Source of the DNA: Bacteroidales bacterium
Lineage (GTDB): Bacteria; Bacteroidota; Bacteroidia; Bacteroidales; F082
Length of the DNA stretch: 59,357 nucleotides
Assembly (NCBI GenBank): GCA_024689285.1
Contig: JAILDR010000060.1
Location: 1 to 59,357 of the forward strand
Direction of reading: 5' to 3'
The translations under genes and the position numbers were made by a program. This document shows, piece by piece, positions 58,701 to 59,357 of the stretch. Under the pieces are notes generated by a model. The model was not told where the DNA came from. It saw only the letters and a list, made by a program, of their open reading frames with translations, and did no database searches. Every line of letters starts with the position of its first letter. Within the stretch, counting starts at the first letter, position 1.

Positions 58701-59357
58701 TTCAGCATCGGCAGTTCAGCCAAGGATGTGGACATTTGGGTGCAGTTGCTCCACGGCGATGAAATCCGTTTTGACAAGATAATCACTATCAGCAACAGCG
58801 TGCAGACCTTTACTTATAAGGTGACCGAAGGCGACCGTGGCGGCCTCAATTTCCGTTATGTCCTTGTGAAGGAAAATGCTTTCAGAACTTCGGACAATCA
58901 TATTTCCGTGCCTTTCGACAACTATGATTTGGACGTGAAATTGGCCACCGTGCGCGACAAACTCAGTCCCGGAGCCGAGGAGACTTGGGAAGTGACTGTC
59001 AGCGACTACAAGAAAAAGCCTTTGGAAGCCGCTCTGCTGGCAGGAATGTATGATGCCTCGTTGGATGAATTTGAACGCAATTACTGGAATTTCAGTATGT
59101 CGCCTTGGGGCCCACGCAGTTACAGATTTTCCACCTGTGTACACGACTTCACATCGTCCAACACGGGGATTGATTACTTTACATTCATTGAACTCTTCAA
59201 TTTCAGCCTGCCTTCCGATGCGCCTTTCTTCGATTTCGGCTATGGCTTCGGCGCGCGCCGGTATAGAAAAGGCGGGCGTGTGCTTTATGATTATGTTGAG
59301 GAATCAGCACCTATGATGACTGGAGCGGTGTTGGAAAAGTCCACTAATGCAGTGGAT
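55743..59357 (+). CDS. Alpha-2-macroglobulin/MG2 family protein (3' truncated by the window)
   Basis: The frame is open for 1205 codons from the ATG at 55743 to the last base. An N-terminal signal or anchor segment (TIIFMTFAFAILGLLAFA) has no lipobox cysteine. A helical region of about 400 residues follows. The MG2 signature FTDRAIYRPGQTVYFQG comes next (about residue 605), then an MG3-like VEEYKRPTFEVTF and further Ig-like domains. The bait and thioester regions, if present, lie beyond the window. In Bacteroidales such very large proteins are envelope-located; protease trapping is the known role of the family. Confidence 0.9.
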   Translation, partial: MKYTTIIFMTFAFAILGLLAFATPGKSPNNPDPQKNPKNNYETMWKKVKENLEKNLPESAEKELVAIEKQASKDKNPTQLLKTWLYRQNIMPFTVEEDPQQAFIQYIEEKVGQLDEVHNALLHEEIAKAYADYLSDNEWRIRENLPIDGDISKVEMKYWDKESFKTRINQHYDEALKPVEALKKAKTEDFMALYENTENNEKYIEYEASMFEFMFHRVAKYYQEEANADQAEGDTEKWWLPAKDFVKADLGDFDNPLIKCLKIYQELIAYNLKEKNEDVLIYNDFKRLEFVNNTLGILLHYTQYQAAMENLKMQHKDNPLSTEITALMAQNLMNQYENNEEDSTYFDNYKKAKTMCEEAIAKFPKSKGAKNCVNLIKRIEEPQIDITLNSVQLPNEAIPAVLEYKNTTAPYYRIVKISEKELSKLNNMQKEDLLKELEKKTPVAEQDLTLAAETDYRSHSTLIALPALEEGIYYLTATTKQGIKSEDKTLVLNFQVSNLGYIVDQKDEKMTVVTVDRKTGKTMEGVTVELFRREWDYKAREHKTIILSTFKSDKNGRAVLDGKVGSNNSFGINLRKDDDNLLSERYFHLNEQYKNNNEVYETKLFTDRAIYRPGQTVYFQGITTRRQGEDLSLVNNYSEKVSFRDANWQEISSANFSTDEYGSFSGSFVIPTDRLNGVFHLNANRGSVTIRVEEYKRPTFEVTFEQPKEQYELNQEVTVRGNVKAYAGFGLDDVEYTYRVVRKTSFPWRCWWWWYPVVDDEQITHGKARTDENGKFAITFNLKPSKTIAPEKQPMFTYEIEVTATSKQGETHADTYSIRAGYNEIAINTDLPRTIEKSDLGKYQITVSNLSWQPAKSRISRKIYRYDDLAKINYFEAMQYLEVFDRQLLSDEQLNRLFPEYSFYDKRTKTLVDEAEIMVDDKAKFLEGKTLGSGNYVVELKSLDDPLAVTTEEFTVYENEAKKMPYTAMVWSDVDKSTAHPDDEIKFSIGSSAKDVDIWVQLLHGDEIRFDKIITISNSVQTFTYKVTEGDRGGLNFRYVLVKENAFRTSDNHISVPFDNYDLDVKLATVRDKLSPGAEETWEVTVSDYKKKPLEAALLAGMYDASLDEFERNYWNFSMSPWGPRSYRFSTCVHDFTSSNTGIDYFTFIELFNFSLPSDAPFFDFGYGFGARRYRKGGRVLYDYVEESAPMMTGAVLEKSTNAVD

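Overview
This window is typical chromosomal DNA of the phylum Bacteroidota, most likely order Bacteroidales. Three things point there. Nearly every transcription unit starts behind the Bacteroidota sigma-A -7 box TAnnTTTG with no Shine-Dalgarno sequence. Type IX secretion (T9SS) genes porT and porPKLMN are present. Typical Bacteroidales families also occur, such as the VirE/HU/smalltalk locus, DUF4254 and a large alpha-2-macroglobulin-like protein. I cannot name the genus.

Layout. 1-4695: the tail of an AraC-type regulator, then a galactose operon (galK, sugar nucleotidyltransferase, galM, MFS sugar porter) with ATGA start/stop overlaps and no galT in view. 4795-10252: an L-cysteine desulfidase-family protein, a MauE/DoxX-thioredoxin fusion behind a small cysteine-rich lipoprotein, trmH, a membrane TPR protein, fmt and an HU protein. 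10282-19454: recQ, a hybrid histidine kinase on a divergent overlapping promoter, an aspartate aminotransferase, then DUF4254, a family 9 glycosyltransferase, ubiE/menG and porT.

19567-38290 is accessory. It opens with tRNA-Glu and a toxin-antitoxin pair whose toxin has lost its middle. Then comes an 11-kb same-strand block that looks like a defence island. In transcription order it holds an adenine-type DNA methyltransferase, a DEFH-box SF2 helicase, a GIY-YIG (T5orf172-type) nuclease, two small proteins, a WYL regulator with its own promoter, and a 1007-residue SF2 helicase. The methyltransferase message appears to carry a leader of about 270 nt that can fold into a nested 112-nt hairpin. 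I cannot match this gene set to a named system, so it is the best candidate here for something new. Beyond it lies a VirE/primase-like locus with a DnaA-C-like protein, an HU-like protein, an M15 peptidase and a 40-residue smalltalk-type membrane peptide, set among many palindromic and tandem repeats.

38538-59357 returns to core functions: a 32-codon ORF coupled to a MATE transporter, a dipeptidyl peptidase IV-like S9 protease, the ileS/dksA-like/lspA group, tRNA-Thr(CGU), the T9SS operon porP-porK-porL-porM-porN, rseP, an M23 peptidase, and a divergent alpha-2-macroglobulin-family gene that runs off the end of the window.

All calls come from reading motifs, lengths and context by eye. No database search was run. 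Promoter calls rest mainly on the -7 box, because the -33 element is usually not convincing.
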